This document shows, in pieces, positions 34,897-42,736 of a stretch of 64,000 nt of DNA; position 1 is the stretch's first letter, and the number at the start of each line of letters is the position of its first letter. The stretch lies in contig QUDE01000002.1 of assembly GCA_003477405.1 (NCBI GenBank), positions 207,541 through 271,540 of the forward strand, written 5' to 3'. The position numbers and the translations under genes are program-made. The notes below the pieces were generated by a model that did not search any database, was not told the DNA's origin, and saw only the letters and a list, made by a program, of their open reading frames with translations. Source of the stretch: Ruminococcaceae bacterium AM07-15. GTDB taxonomy: Bacteria > Bacillota > Clostridia > Oscillospirales > Butyricicoccaceae.

Positions 34897-35929
34897 AGGC
34901 TTCTTCCTCTTCTGTCACGGCCTGGCCGCCTTTCAAAGACCCGGGAGCACGGATCACCCGTTCCTCCCCTGTCAGTCCGGCGGTGATCTCCACCTGCTCC
35001 CCCACTTCCAAACCGGTTTCCACCAGCATTTTTTTGGCTCTTCCCCCCTGTACCACCATCACATATTCCCTGTTTTGTTCGTCCTGGGCCACACAGGTAT
35101 AGGGCAAAAGCAGGGTGTCCTCCCGGCTTTCGGTCCGCACTTTCACCGAAACGGTGTAGCCCGGCTTCACATCTGCCACATCGTTGGAGATGGAAAAAAT
35201 CACATCGGTGCTCACTCCGCCGCTCTGATCCAGCAGAGAGGCCGCTTTGGCATAGGGGGCCACCGATTGGACTTTTCCGGTGAGACGGGTGTCCGGAAAG
35301 GCGGTGAGGGTCATTTCTGCAAACATACCCGGCTGTATCTGGGGCAGATTTTCCTCCCCCACCTGGGCTTTCACCACCATCTGATTTAAATCGGCCAGGG
35401 TGAAGCAAGGAAGCAGCGGAGAAACGGTCTCCCCTTCTGCAAAAAACACATCCATCACTGTGCCGTCACAGGGGGCATACAGGATGTATTCCTCCTGCGC
35501 AGGCTCTGGGGACTCTTCCATCCCGGCCCCGGCGGCCCGGGACAAAAGGGCCTGGCTGTCCTCTTCCAGACTGCCGTCCTGGGCATCCTGAAGGAGGGAT
35601 TCCAGCATTTTTTCCCCGGCTTCCCTCGTGGCCTGGCGCAGCTTTTCCGGGTCCTCTGTCACTTGCAAAAGGGCCAGGGCCTCCCCTTTTTTGACTTCCG
35701 TCCCCTGGGAGACATAGAGCTTTTCCACCCAGGCGGCCGAGGGAGCATACACCTTGGTTTCCGATGCGCTTTCGGTCTTTCCCGACATGGTCACCGCATT
35801 GAAAATATCGGCCCGTTCACATCCCACCGTCTCCACCGTTTCCGCCTGGTTCATGGCCCGGTAGGGGCTGACCCAAAACATCCCGAGCACCAGCAATATG
35901 GTAAACGCCAGGCACAAAAATCCTCGCAT
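34883..35929 (-). CDS. HlyD/MacA-type membrane fusion protein
   Basis: This 348-residue periplasmic-adaptor-like protein has an N-terminal membrane anchor (about residues 3-21) and a first half lipoyl strand (VYAPSAAWVEKLYVSQGTEV, then KKGEALALLQV). A short helical hairpin (about 80-140) is followed by a second lipoyl half (ILYAPCDGTVMDVFFAEGE) and a beta-barrel domain. In Gram-positive bacteria such proteins extend outward from a MacB-type permease. The start at ATG 35929 follows GGCGG. It is divergent from a 44-codon gene and overlaps the permease gene. Confidence 0.92.
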   Translation of the reverse strand: MRGFLCLAFTILLVLGMFWVSPYRAMNQAETVETVGCERADIFNAVTMSGKTESASETKVYAPSAAWVEKLYVSQGTEVKKGEALALLQVTEDPEKLRQATREAGEKMLESLLQDAQDGSLEEDSQALLSRAAGAGMEESPEPAQEEYILYAPCDGTVMDVFFAEGETVSPLLPCFTLADLNQMVVKAQVGEENLPQIQPGMFAEMTLTAFPDTRLTGKVQSVAPYAKAASLLDQSGGVSTDVIFSISNDVADVKPGYTVSVKVRTESREDTLLLPYTCVAQDEQNREYVMVVQGGRAKKMLVETGLEVGEQVEITAGLTGEERVIRAPGSLKGGQAVTEEEEAYELG

Positions 35930-36018
35930 GGCAGCACCGCCTTTCGTTTTCTCCCTTATATTCTGCAAAAAATCGGTGAGAATATTACCGGCAATTTGCA
36001 AAGAGGGAGGGGAATATT

Positions 36019-36153
36019 TTGAGCATTTGCTGCAATGAGGTATCCTGCATCTATCACAAAATGGGAGAGTGTGTCCTGGACCGGGCCTTGTCCGCCGGAA
36101 CCTGTGAGGAAGGCGACTGCGTCTATTTTGTGAAAAAGCAAGAAAATAAGTGA
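36019..36153 (+). CDS. Small cysteine-rich protein, 44 residues
   Basis: TTG start at 36019 behind GGGAGGGG. The 44-residue product has six cysteines (positions 4, 5, 10, 18, 29 and 34), in segments such as ICCNEVSCIYH and GTCEEGDCVYF. The pattern resembles a family of tiny clostridial proteins with unknown function that may bind a metal. The frame is too short for most gene finders. Its stop codon lies in the 5' arm of the terminator that follows, so translation and termination overlap. It is divergent from the HlyD/permease pair. Confidence 0.75.
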   Translation: MSICCNEVSCIYHKMGECVLDRALSAGTCEEGDCVYFVKKQENK

Positions 36154-36178
36154 GCGATAAGACGCTCACTTATTTTTT
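36143..36178. terminator. Terminator overlapping the small Cys-rich gene and radA end
   Basis: AAAATAAGTGAGCG (36143-36156) pairs perfectly with CGCTCACTTATTTT (36163-36176). It includes the stop codon of the 44-codon gene and abuts the radA stop on the other strand, so it acts in both directions. Confidence 0.88.
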
Positions 36179-37565
36179 ACGCAGGGTTCTCTGTATTCGG
36201 TTTGCTTTGCCGGAAGGCTCCCCGGATGGCCTCCCGGATGTCCCGCACCGGCAGAATTTCCAGCCCTTCCGGCACCTCGATGTCCTCACACCCGGCGGCG
36301 GGGAGAATACACCGGGAAAAGCCCAGCCGGCTGATTTCCCGCAGACGCTGGCTGGGGCCGGATACTGCCCGGATCTCCCCGGAAAGGCCCATTTCCCCGA
36401 ATACCGCCGTGTGAGGGTCCACCGTCTGTTCCAGATAGCTGGAAGCCACCGCAATGGCCGCGGCCAGGTCCACTGCAGGTTCATCCACCCGCAGGCCACC
36501 CACTACATTGATATAGGAGTCGTAATTGCTCAGAAGCAGCCCGGCCCGTTTTTCCAGAATGGCCAGAAGCAGCACGGCCCGGTTATAGTCGATACCGGCG
36601 GCCATGCGCCGGGCGGCGCCATAGGCCGTTTTGGCAACCAATGCCTGGACTTCGGCCAGAAGGGGCCGTGTGCCCTCCAGGGTACACACGATGCAGCTGC
36701 CGGAGGCTCCCTCCGGCCTTCCGGCAATGAGGGCCGCCGAGGGATTGGTCACTTCCTGCAGGCCGGATTGCACCATTTCAAACATACCGATCTCATTGGT
36801 GGAGCCGAACCGGTTTTTGGCGGCCCGCAGCATCCGGTGGGCGGCATACCGCTCTCCTTCAAAATAAAGGACGGTATCCACCATATGCTCCAGCACCTTG
36901 GGTCCGGCGATGCCGCCGTCTTTGTTCACATGGCCCACCAGAAAGGTAGATACCCCCCGCTGCTTGGCATACTGCATCAGCCGCAGGGTGCTTTCCCGCA
37001 CCTGGGATACGCTGCCGGGCATGGATTGGCTGGTGTCGCTCTGGATGGTCTGGATGGAGTCCACAATGAGGGTCTGGGGGGACAGACGGTCGGCGGCCTG
37101 GAAAATGGCCTCCAGATCGGTTTCCGGCAAAATGAGAAGCCCGGGGCACATGGCCCCGATGCGGGAAGCCCGCATACGGATCTGGGCCAGGGACTCTTCC
37201 CCTGTTACATAAAGCACAGTTTGCTTTTCTGCCAGGTTCCGGCACACCTGCAATAGCAGGGTGCTTTTGCCGATGCCCGGCTCACCGGCCACCAGCACCA
37301 GAGAGCCCACCACCAGCCCGCCGCCCAGCACCCGATCCAGTTCGCTGATGCCGGTGAGCACTCTTTTATCAGAGTGCAGATCGATGTCGCACACCGGGAT
37401 GGGCTGGGCGGCCAGCTTGTTTTTGGGCGCAAGGCTTCCCGGCTTTTCCTCCCGGATGGTCATTTCTTCCAAGGTGTTCCACTGGCCGCACTGGGGGCAC
37501 TTCCCCATCCATTTGGCGGTTTCATAGCCGCAGTCGGAACAGACATAAACGGTCTTTTTTTTCAC
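36177..37565 (-). CDS. radA: DNA repair protein RadA (Sms)
   Basis: This 462-residue RecA-like ATPase drives branch migration in recombination repair. It shows an N-terminal zinc finger (VCSDCGYETAKWMGKCPQCG), Walker A GEPGIGKSTLL, the RadA-specific KNRFGSTNE motif at about residue 250, and a C-terminal Lon-like domain (DPHTAVFGEMGLSGEIRAV). The start is a GTG at 37565 behind GAGGAAAC; the upstream amidase stop overlaps it as GTGA (4 bp), a translational coupling. A longer in-frame extension lies inside the amidase and is rejected. Confidence 0.97.
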   Translation of the reverse strand: MKKKTVYVCSDCGYETAKWMGKCPQCGQWNTLEEMTIREEKPGSLAPKNKLAAQPIPVCDIDLHSDKRVLTGISELDRVLGGGLVVGSLVLVAGEPGIGKSTLLLQVCRNLAEKQTVLYVTGEESLAQIRMRASRIGAMCPGLLILPETDLEAIFQAADRLSPQTLIVDSIQTIQSDTSQSMPGSVSQVRESTLRLMQYAKQRGVSTFLVGHVNKDGGIAGPKVLEHMVDTVLYFEGERYAAHRMLRAAKNRFGSTNEIGMFEMVQSGLQEVTNPSAALIAGRPEGASGSCIVCTLEGTRPLLAEVQALVAKTAYGAARRMAAGIDYNRAVLLLAILEKRAGLLLSNYDSYINVVGGLRVDEPAVDLAAAIAVASSYLEQTVDPHTAVFGEMGLSGEIRAVSGPSQRLREISRLGFSRCILPAAGCEDIEVPEGLEILPVRDIREAIRGAFRQSKPNTENPA

Positions 37566-38299
37566 TTTGTTTCCTCTTTCTCCCCGGCAAAGCGCAGATA
37601 GGAGCTGACGATGGCCAGGGATGCTTTGGTCTGATAGGGGTCCTGCCCCAGTTTTTCCGCCTCCTGGGGGTTTGACAGAAAGCCGCACTCGGCGATGACC
37701 GCCGGAGCGGTGACCTTCTTCATCAGATAAACCCCGTCGGGGGAAGGCTTGATCTTCCGGTCGTTTTCCGGGTCCAGGGCCTGGCGGAAGGCATCCTGCA
37801 TATACTGGGCCAGCGTTTGCCCCTCCGGGGCTTTGCCGTAAAAAACCTGGGCTCCATGGTATTTTGTTTGGCTGAACTGGTTCATATGAATGCTGATGAG
37901 GCAGCTTTCGGGAAACCGCTCCGCCACTTTCACCCGGGCCCGCAGGTCATTCTGCTTGTTCTGCCGCACCGAGGCCCCTTCTTCATAATCCAGGGAGGTG
38001 TCGCTGTCCCGGGTCATGACGCAGTCCACGCCCATGAGCTTCAGCAGCATCCGGCTTTTCTGGGCGATGAGCAGGTTCAGTTCTTTTTCGGTCTGGCCGC
38101 TTTGGGCCACCGCTCCCCCGTCCATGCCGCCGTGTCCGGCATCCAGGATCACCGCCGGCTCATAGCCAATGGAGCCGGAGACCTGCTGGTGCTGATTTTT
38201 TTGCCCTATCCTTATCAGTATAAAGGCACTGGCAGCAAAAGTCAAAAGGGCCAGAAGAACAAAAAGGGCTTTGGGATCGAGTTTTAAGTGGTGTTTCAT
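37562..38299 (-). CDS. cwlD: N-acetylmuramoyl-L-alanine amidase (CwlD-like)
   Basis: This 245-residue zinc amidase cleaves the lactyl bond between MurNAc and the stem peptide. An N-terminal signal-anchor (about residues 8-30) is followed by Amidase_3 motifs: DAGHGGMDGGA (metal His), the Glu in TEKELNLLIAQ, SIHMNQF (metal His) and the catalytic Glu in VIAECGFLSNPQEAE. Size and single-domain form match CwlD, which makes muramic-lactam in spore cortex. The ATG at 38299 follows GGGGTGG; a GTG at 38317 is possible. It is coupled to radA. Confidence 0.9.
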   Translation of the reverse strand: MKHHLKLDPKALFVLLALLTFAASAFILIRIGQKNQHQQVSGSIGYEPAVILDAGHGGMDGGAVAQSGQTEKELNLLIAQKSRMLLKLMGVDCVMTRDSDTSLDYEEGASVRQNKQNDLRARVKVAERFPESCLISIHMNQFSQTKYHGAQVFYGKAPEGQTLAQYMQDAFRQALDPENDRKIKPSPDGVYLMKKVTAPAVIAECGFLSNPQEAEKLGQDPYQTKASLAIVSSYLRFAGEKEETK

Positions 38300-38359
38300 A
38301 GCGCCACCCCTTTCCACTCATCCTTACGCCCTGTTTGCCTGTCCTATGCAGAAAAAGGC

Positions 38360-39055
38360 TTACAGCACCATGGCCTTTTCGATGTATTTGCGCCCATCCG
38401 GGGTGTAGCGCACCGGCAGAGCAAAGGGGAAACGGTCAAACTGGGTGCACAGATCGAAATCCTCCCGAGGGGCAAAGGACTGATCCTCCGGGATGAAAAA
38501 CCGCTGGCCGTCGCCCTTCCGCATGATCTCCACGGCCTTTTCCTTGTCAAATTCCTCACCCAGCAGCAGAGCGCGGAGATACTGGGCGCACAGAGTGTCC
38601 TCATCGGTGGGACGGCGGCAGGCCAGACCCATGCACACCAGGCTCACATGCTGGGGATTCAGCCGGCGGATGTATTCCGCCGTGGCTTTGGCATTGACCA
38701 GTGCCCCGGCCAGCAGCACATCGGCCCCGGTGGCGTTTTCCAGCCCCTGGGTGCCGGCGCTGGTGGTATGGATCATGGTGCGGCCCTGTACATCGCTTTT
38801 CATAATCTCCAGAGGGGAATTGCCAAAATCGCATCCCTCCTGCTTCCGGCCTTCCCGCTCGCCGCAGAGCAGAAAATCCGGATGCTCCCGTTTCAGTTCA
38901 TAGGCCTCTTCCAGATTGCCCACGGGATAGATCCGCTCCATCCCTCCGGCAAAGGCGTAGCTTTCCACGCTGTAGGCCCGAAACACATCGATAACCACGG
39001 TGACACCCCGGGCCTCCCGGGCGCCTTCCAGCAGCTGATGAATGGTAACTTCCAT
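38360..39055 (-). CDS. 2-phosphosulfolactate phosphatase (ComB-like)
   Basis: This 231-residue ComB-family phosphatase dephosphorylates 2-phosphosulfolactate in sulfolactate/coenzyme M-type routes; many bacteria carry homologues with unknown substrates. Characteristic segments are VVIDVFRAYSVESYAFAGGM near residue 20, DFGNSPLEI, and a HTTSAGTQGLENATGADVLL-type loop (TTSAGTQGLENA is visible). No other sulfolactate gene is nearby. The start has GGAGGGATCG upstream, and the gene lies 60 bp before the amidase. Substrate assignment is by family only. Confidence 0.85.
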   Translation of the reverse strand: MEVTIHQLLEGAREARGVTVVIDVFRAYSVESYAFAGGMERIYPVGNLEEAYELKREHPDFLLCGEREGRKQEGCDFGNSPLEIMKSDVQGRTMIHTTSAGTQGLENATGADVLLAGALVNAKATAEYIRRLNPQHVSLVCMGLACRRPTDEDTLCAQYLRALLLGEEFDKEKAVEIMRKGDGQRFFIPEDQSFAPREDFDLCTQFDRFPFALPVRYTPDGRKYIEKAMVL

Positions 39056-39259
39056 AACGATCCCTCCATGTCGTTTTATTTTTCCTCCTATACTTTAGTC
39101 TCTTCCTGCTTAATGTCAAGACAAAATTTTTGAATTTATTTGAATATATGAGAAAATGCTTTTTAGGAGATGGATGAATTTCCCATTCACCCGACGCCGC
39201 CGGGGGAATATGATGGAATGAAGGAAACTTCAAATCTGCCTGAGGAGGTAATTCATTTG

Positions 39260-40105
39260 ATGCCTGATAGAGTTTCTCCGGGCCCGCTCTGCGGGAACCA
39301 TCCGCCCAAAGAGGCCGTCTGCATCCATACCAGAAAGGTTTATGATTCCTGCCGTGATAAGGAATGTCTGCAGGATCTGCGGGTTTATCCCACCCGTTGT
39401 TCCCAGGCCATTCTGGATCAGGCCACCAGCGTCAAGGTGAAGGGCGCCGAGCTGCTTTGGTCCTATGTGGATGTGGAGCCCATCGCCTTCAACAAGGGCT
39501 TCTACACCGTGGATGTGAAGTATTTTTACAAGATCACCGCCGAGGCCTACTGCGGACTCAGCCGTCCCAAGGAGATCTGCGGCCTGGCCACCTACGACAA
39601 GCGCACCGTGCTCTTTGGCAGCGAGGGCAGCGTCCGCATTTTCAGCTCCCAGTATATGCCCAAGGAGAGCGATCTGCAGAACTTCGAAAAGACCAATCTG
39701 CCCATCGGCGTGGTGGAAGTGGTGGACCCTGTAGCTCTGGGGATCAAGGTCACCGAAAGCTGCGGCTGCGGCGACTGCGGTTTGAATGACATCCCCGATT
39801 GCATCTGCCGGTGCTTCGAGGACGATATCGTCATCTGCGACGAGGGCAAAAAGCTCTTTGTCACCCTGGGCCAGTTCAGCATCATCAAGCTGGAGAGGGA
39901 TATCCAGCTGCTCATGCCCGCCTATGATATCTGTATGCCGGAAAAGGATTGCTCCGGCAGCGGCGGCAGCGACGATCCCTGCGATCTGTTCCAGAAATTC
40001 AAATTCCCCGTGGATGAGTTCTTCCCCCCGAAATATTCCGATTATATCAAGGAAAACGGCGGCAACTGCCAGAATGGCAGCTGCAAGACCGGCAAACGCT
40101 GCTAA
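39260..40105 (+). CDS. Cysteine-rich conserved protein of unknown function (20 Cys)
   Basis: This is a 281-residue soluble protein without a signal peptide or membrane segment. Twenty cysteines are spread across it, including a SCGCGDCG cluster (about residue 167) and a DCICRCFE cluster. Segments such as KVYDSCRDKECLQDLRVYP and FYTVDVKYFYKI look like structured, conserved repeats known from clostridial hypothetical proteins. A spore-coat or metal-binding role is plausible but unproven. GAGGAGG at 39242 is 11 bases from ATG 39260; a TTG at 39257 is an alternative. The gene stands alone and is followed by a strong terminator. Confidence 0.8.
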   Translation: MPDRVSPGPLCGNHPPKEAVCIHTRKVYDSCRDKECLQDLRVYPTRCSQAILDQATSVKVKGAELLWSYVDVEPIAFNKGFYTVDVKYFYKITAEAYCGLSRPKEICGLATYDKRTVLFGSEGSVRIFSSQYMPKESDLQNFEKTNLPIGVVEVVDPVALGIKVTESCGCGDCGLNDIPDCICRCFEDDIVICDEGKKLFVTLGQFSIIKLERDIQLLMPAYDICMPEKDCSGSGGSDDPCDLFQKFKFPVDEFFPPKYSDYIKENGGNCQNGSCKTGKRC

Positions 40106-40124
40106 GGTTTCCCTTTTGGGACGC

Positions 40125-40160
40125 AAAGACCCCCGGCCAAAATGGCCGGGGGTCTTTTTC
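40125..40160. terminator. Bidirectional terminator after the Cys-rich gene
   Basis: AAAGACCCCCGGCC pairs perfectly with GGCCGGGGGTCTTT around a 5-base loop, followed by TTC. It also terminates the convergent dehydrogenase gene. Confidence 0.9.
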
Positions 40161-40164
40161 TTCA

Positions 40165-41133
40165 TCAATAGCCGATCTTCCGGTCGATTACATGATGCAT
40201 GGGCTGGCCCGCAGCAAAGAGGGGCAGATTCTCGAGGAATTGAGACAGGATGGTGTCGGTGGTATAGTCCAAAGAGTCGTTGCCCGACACATGAGGGGTC
40301 AAAATCACATTGCCCATGTCCCACAAGGGATTTTCCGGGGGCAGAGGTTCGGGAGAAGCCACATCCAAAGCGGCGCCGCCCAGCAGACCCTTTTGCAGCA
40401 TCTGGATCAAAGCATCCTGATCCAAGGCGGTGCCCCGACCGATGTTGAGAAGCAGGGCGTCCTTTTTCATTTTGCCCAAACGCTCAGCCGTCATGATCTG
40501 CTGGGTCTCATGGGTGCCGGGCAGGCACAGGGCTACCACATCGGCCCCCTGGATGGCCTGATCCAGGTCTTTTGTCAGATAAAGCTCGTCCACATAATCG
40601 GGCTTTTCGCTGGGGGTGCGCTTGACGCCCCGCACAGTGGCTCCCATGGCCTTGCAGCGCTTGGCAAAGTTGCCGCCGATGTTGCCGATGCCCACCACGG
40701 TGACGGTGCTGCCATAGAGAGAGCGGATCTTGCCCAGATACTCCCACCGGTGCTGCCGCTGGCCCTCTTCGTATTCCCGCATCCGGCGCATGAGCATCAG
40801 GGTGCAGGTGATCAGGTGCTCGGCGATGGCCACGCCATAAGCGCCGCTGGAGTTGGTGAGGATCACATCGGGATTGGGATAAAGCTCATCGGCCACATAA
40901 TTGTCCACTCCGGCGGAGGCGGTGGCCAGCCAGCGGAGCTTGGAGGCGCTTTTCAAAAGCTGGGGCGGGATGCTGCCGAAGAGAATCTGACAATCGGCCA
41001 CATCTTCCGGGCCGAACTTCCCTTTTTCAAAGATTTTCAGAGTATAGCCCTGCTTTTCCACGCCCTGGCGCAGCCGTTCTTCCCGCTGAGCGGTCAGATC
41101 GGCCACACAGGCCCCCACAATGATTTTTTCCAT
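40165..41133 (-). CDS. D-2-hydroxyacid dehydrogenase family protein
   Basis: This 322-residue NAD(P)-dependent enzyme reduces 2-keto acids to D-2-hydroxy acids. The nucleotide-binding motif reads VVGIGNIGGNFAKRC at about residue 145. Catalytic residues are recognisable: Arg in LLNIGRGTALDQ, Glu in VASPEPLPPENP and His in LTPHVSGNDS. The substrate domain lies at both termini, as usual. The ATG at 41133 begins one base after the stop codon of the YihY-like gene; a GTG at 41142 is possible but too close to the ribosome-binding site. Substrate specificity is undetermined. Confidence 0.93.
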   Translation of the reverse strand: MEKIIVGACVADLTAQREERLRQGVEKQGYTLKIFEKGKFGPEDVADCQILFGSIPPQLLKSASKLRWLATASAGVDNYVADELYPNPDVILTNSSGAYGVAIAEHLITCTLMLMRRMREYEEGQRQHRWEYLGKIRSLYGSTVTVVGIGNIGGNFAKRCKAMGATVRGVKRTPSEKPDYVDELYLTKDLDQAIQGADVVALCLPGTHETQQIMTAERLGKMKKDALLLNIGRGTALDQDALIQMLQKGLLGGAALDVASPEPLPPENPLWDMGNVILTPHVSGNDSLDYTTDTILSQFLENLPLFAAGQPMHHVIDRKIGY

Positions 41134-41134
41134 G

Positions 41135-42016
41135 TTATTCACCGTTCCTTTTTCGAATTTTCTTTTCCTGGCGAAGCACCAGCACGATATGATTCAAATG
41201 TCCCCCCAGGATCAGAATGATCCCGGTCATATAGAACCAAAGCATCAGGATCATCACGGCGCCCAACGAACCATAGAGCACCGAGTAATTGGCCAGATTG
41301 GATACATAGTACGAGAAGAAATAGGAGATGGCCGACCAGACGGCCACAAAGAACAGTCCGCCGGGGGCGGCCTGGAGAAACCGCAGCCATTTGGCCGGGG
41401 CGATTTTATAAAACAGGGTGATGATGAAGAACAGATACACCGGCATGGCGGTAAAACGCAGCCAGTTCCAGATGCGCACCAGGAAAAAGGGAATGGGCAG
41501 CACCCGGGCCGCCAGGGCCAGCAGATTTTCGCTGATGAGCACCAGCCCCAGCAGCAGATACATGGACAGCAGCACCACCACGGTGACGATCACCGAAAAG
41601 AAAAAGTTCAGCTTCCCTTTCCGCGGCTGGCGATAGGCCACGCCGATGGACAGCATCAGGGAATTGACCGCCCGGGAAGTGAAATAAACGGTGAGCACCG
41701 AGCCGGCATACACCAGTGTGCCCGGCTGGAGGTTGGTGATATAGCCGATGTATTCGGTGATGAGGGAAACAATCTGTTCCGGCAGCAGAAGGGACAGGTT
41801 CTCCATGATCTCCTCCACCGACAGGTGAAAGGAGCTGACCAGCACATTGCTGAAAATCACCAGGGGGAACAGGGTGAAGAGCATATAATAGGCCAGCTCC
41901 GCCGAAGAGCGGGCCACATGATCTTTGAAGTACCGTTCCACCAGTTGGCTGGCCACATACCGGGTCTCCCGGGCCACCTCCAGCAGCTTACCACCGATTT
42001 TCGTGAACAAGGCCAT
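41135..42016 (-). CDS. YihY/BrkB family membrane protein
   Basis: This 293-residue inner membrane protein has six or so hydrophobic helices. Family features visible are the N-terminal amphipathic region, SAELAYYMLFTLFPLVIF in helix 1, and LYGSLGAVMILMLWFYMTG near the C-terminus. The protein type was once called ribonuclease BN by mistake, and its role is uncertain. The ATG at 42016 follows GGAGAGGAG and overlaps the end of the nitroreductase gene by 29 bp, making a three-gene unit with the dehydrogenase. Confidence 0.92.
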   Translation of the reverse strand: MALFTKIGGKLLEVARETRYVASQLVERYFKDHVARSSAELAYYMLFTLFPLVIFSNVLVSSFHLSVEEIMENLSLLLPEQIVSLITEYIGYITNLQPGTLVYAGSVLTVYFTSRAVNSLMLSIGVAYRQPRKGKLNFFFSVIVTVVVLLSMYLLLGLVLISENLLALAARVLPIPFFLVRIWNWLRFTAMPVYLFFIITLFYKIAPAKWLRFLQAAPGGLFFVAVWSAISYFFSYYVSNLANYSVLYGSLGAVMILMLWFYMTGIILILGGHLNHIVLVLRQEKKIRKRNGE

Positions 42017-42491
42017 GCAGGCTCCTCTCCGGCTGGGGCGGCTGCACCGAAGGCACGCCCAAGGCGATGCCGCAGAAGGGCTTGATGTGCTCCGGCAGAC
42101 CAAACAAAGCGGCGATCTGTTCTTCCCGCTCCGACTGGGGCGGAATGCCCAGCCAGCAGCCGCCAAGCCCCATGGCCTGGGCGGCCAGCAGGATATTTTC
42201 GGTGCAGGCGGCGCAGTCCTGCTGGTAGAAATGAGGTCCGGGCTGTTTCTGGGTATCGCCGCAGACCAAAATCATCACAGGCGCCTGGGAAAGCATTTTG
42301 GAGTAAGGATGCACCGTTTGAAAGCGCTCCATCATTTCTCTGTCCCGGCAGACGATAAAGTGCCAGGGCTGTTTGTTCATGGCCGAAGGGGCCATGATGC
42401 CGGCTTCCAATAGTTTTTCCACCTGCTCCCCTGTCACAGGGTCCGAGGTGAACTTCCTCACGCTTCTTCGATTCCGAATGGTTTCCAACAT
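41988..42491 (-). CDS. Nitroreductase family protein
   Basis: This 167-residue FMN enzyme is of the short nitroreductase type. The N-terminal FMN-binding motif RNRRSVRKFTSDPV is followed by MAPSAMNKQPWHFIV. The C-terminal AAQAMGLGGCWLG segment is the second signature. It starts at ATG 42491 behind GGGAGG and heads the unit with YihY and the dehydrogenase. Members reduce nitroaromatics or quinones, or act on flavins; the substrate is unknown. Confidence 0.92.
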   Translation of the reverse strand: MLETIRNRRSVRKFTSDPVTGEQVEKLLEAGIMAPSAMNKQPWHFIVCRDREMMERFQTVHPYSKMLSQAPVMILVCGDTQKQPGPHFYQQDCAACTENILLAAQAMGLGGCWLGIPPQSEREEQIAALFGLPEHIKPFCGIALGVPSVQPPQPERSLHGLVHENRW

Positions 42492-42685
42492 GATAAAACC
42501 TCCCACAGGCCCATGGGCCTGGATTATTGCGAAAAGATTCCGGGGCTTCTCCCCTTTTGCAGCATCGTTTTGATGATGCGGTTCAGGAACTAAATGTTAT
42601 TATACCACAAGGAGAGCTTTCTGGCAAAGGCGGGACAAGTTTCCATAGATCCCATTATATCTCTTCCCCCGCAGCAAAAAAAGGC

Positions 42686-42733
42686 GAAAAAACACCCACA
42701 AAAAGTGGCTTTCGTCACTTTTTGTGGGTGTGT
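42686..42733 (-). terminator. Terminator of the two-component system
   Basis: ACACCCACAAAAAGTG (42692-42707) pairs perfectly with CACTTTTTGTGGGTGT (42716-42731). TTTTTT follows on the minus strand, directly after the histidine kinase stop. Confidence 0.9.
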
Positions 42734-42736
42734 ACA

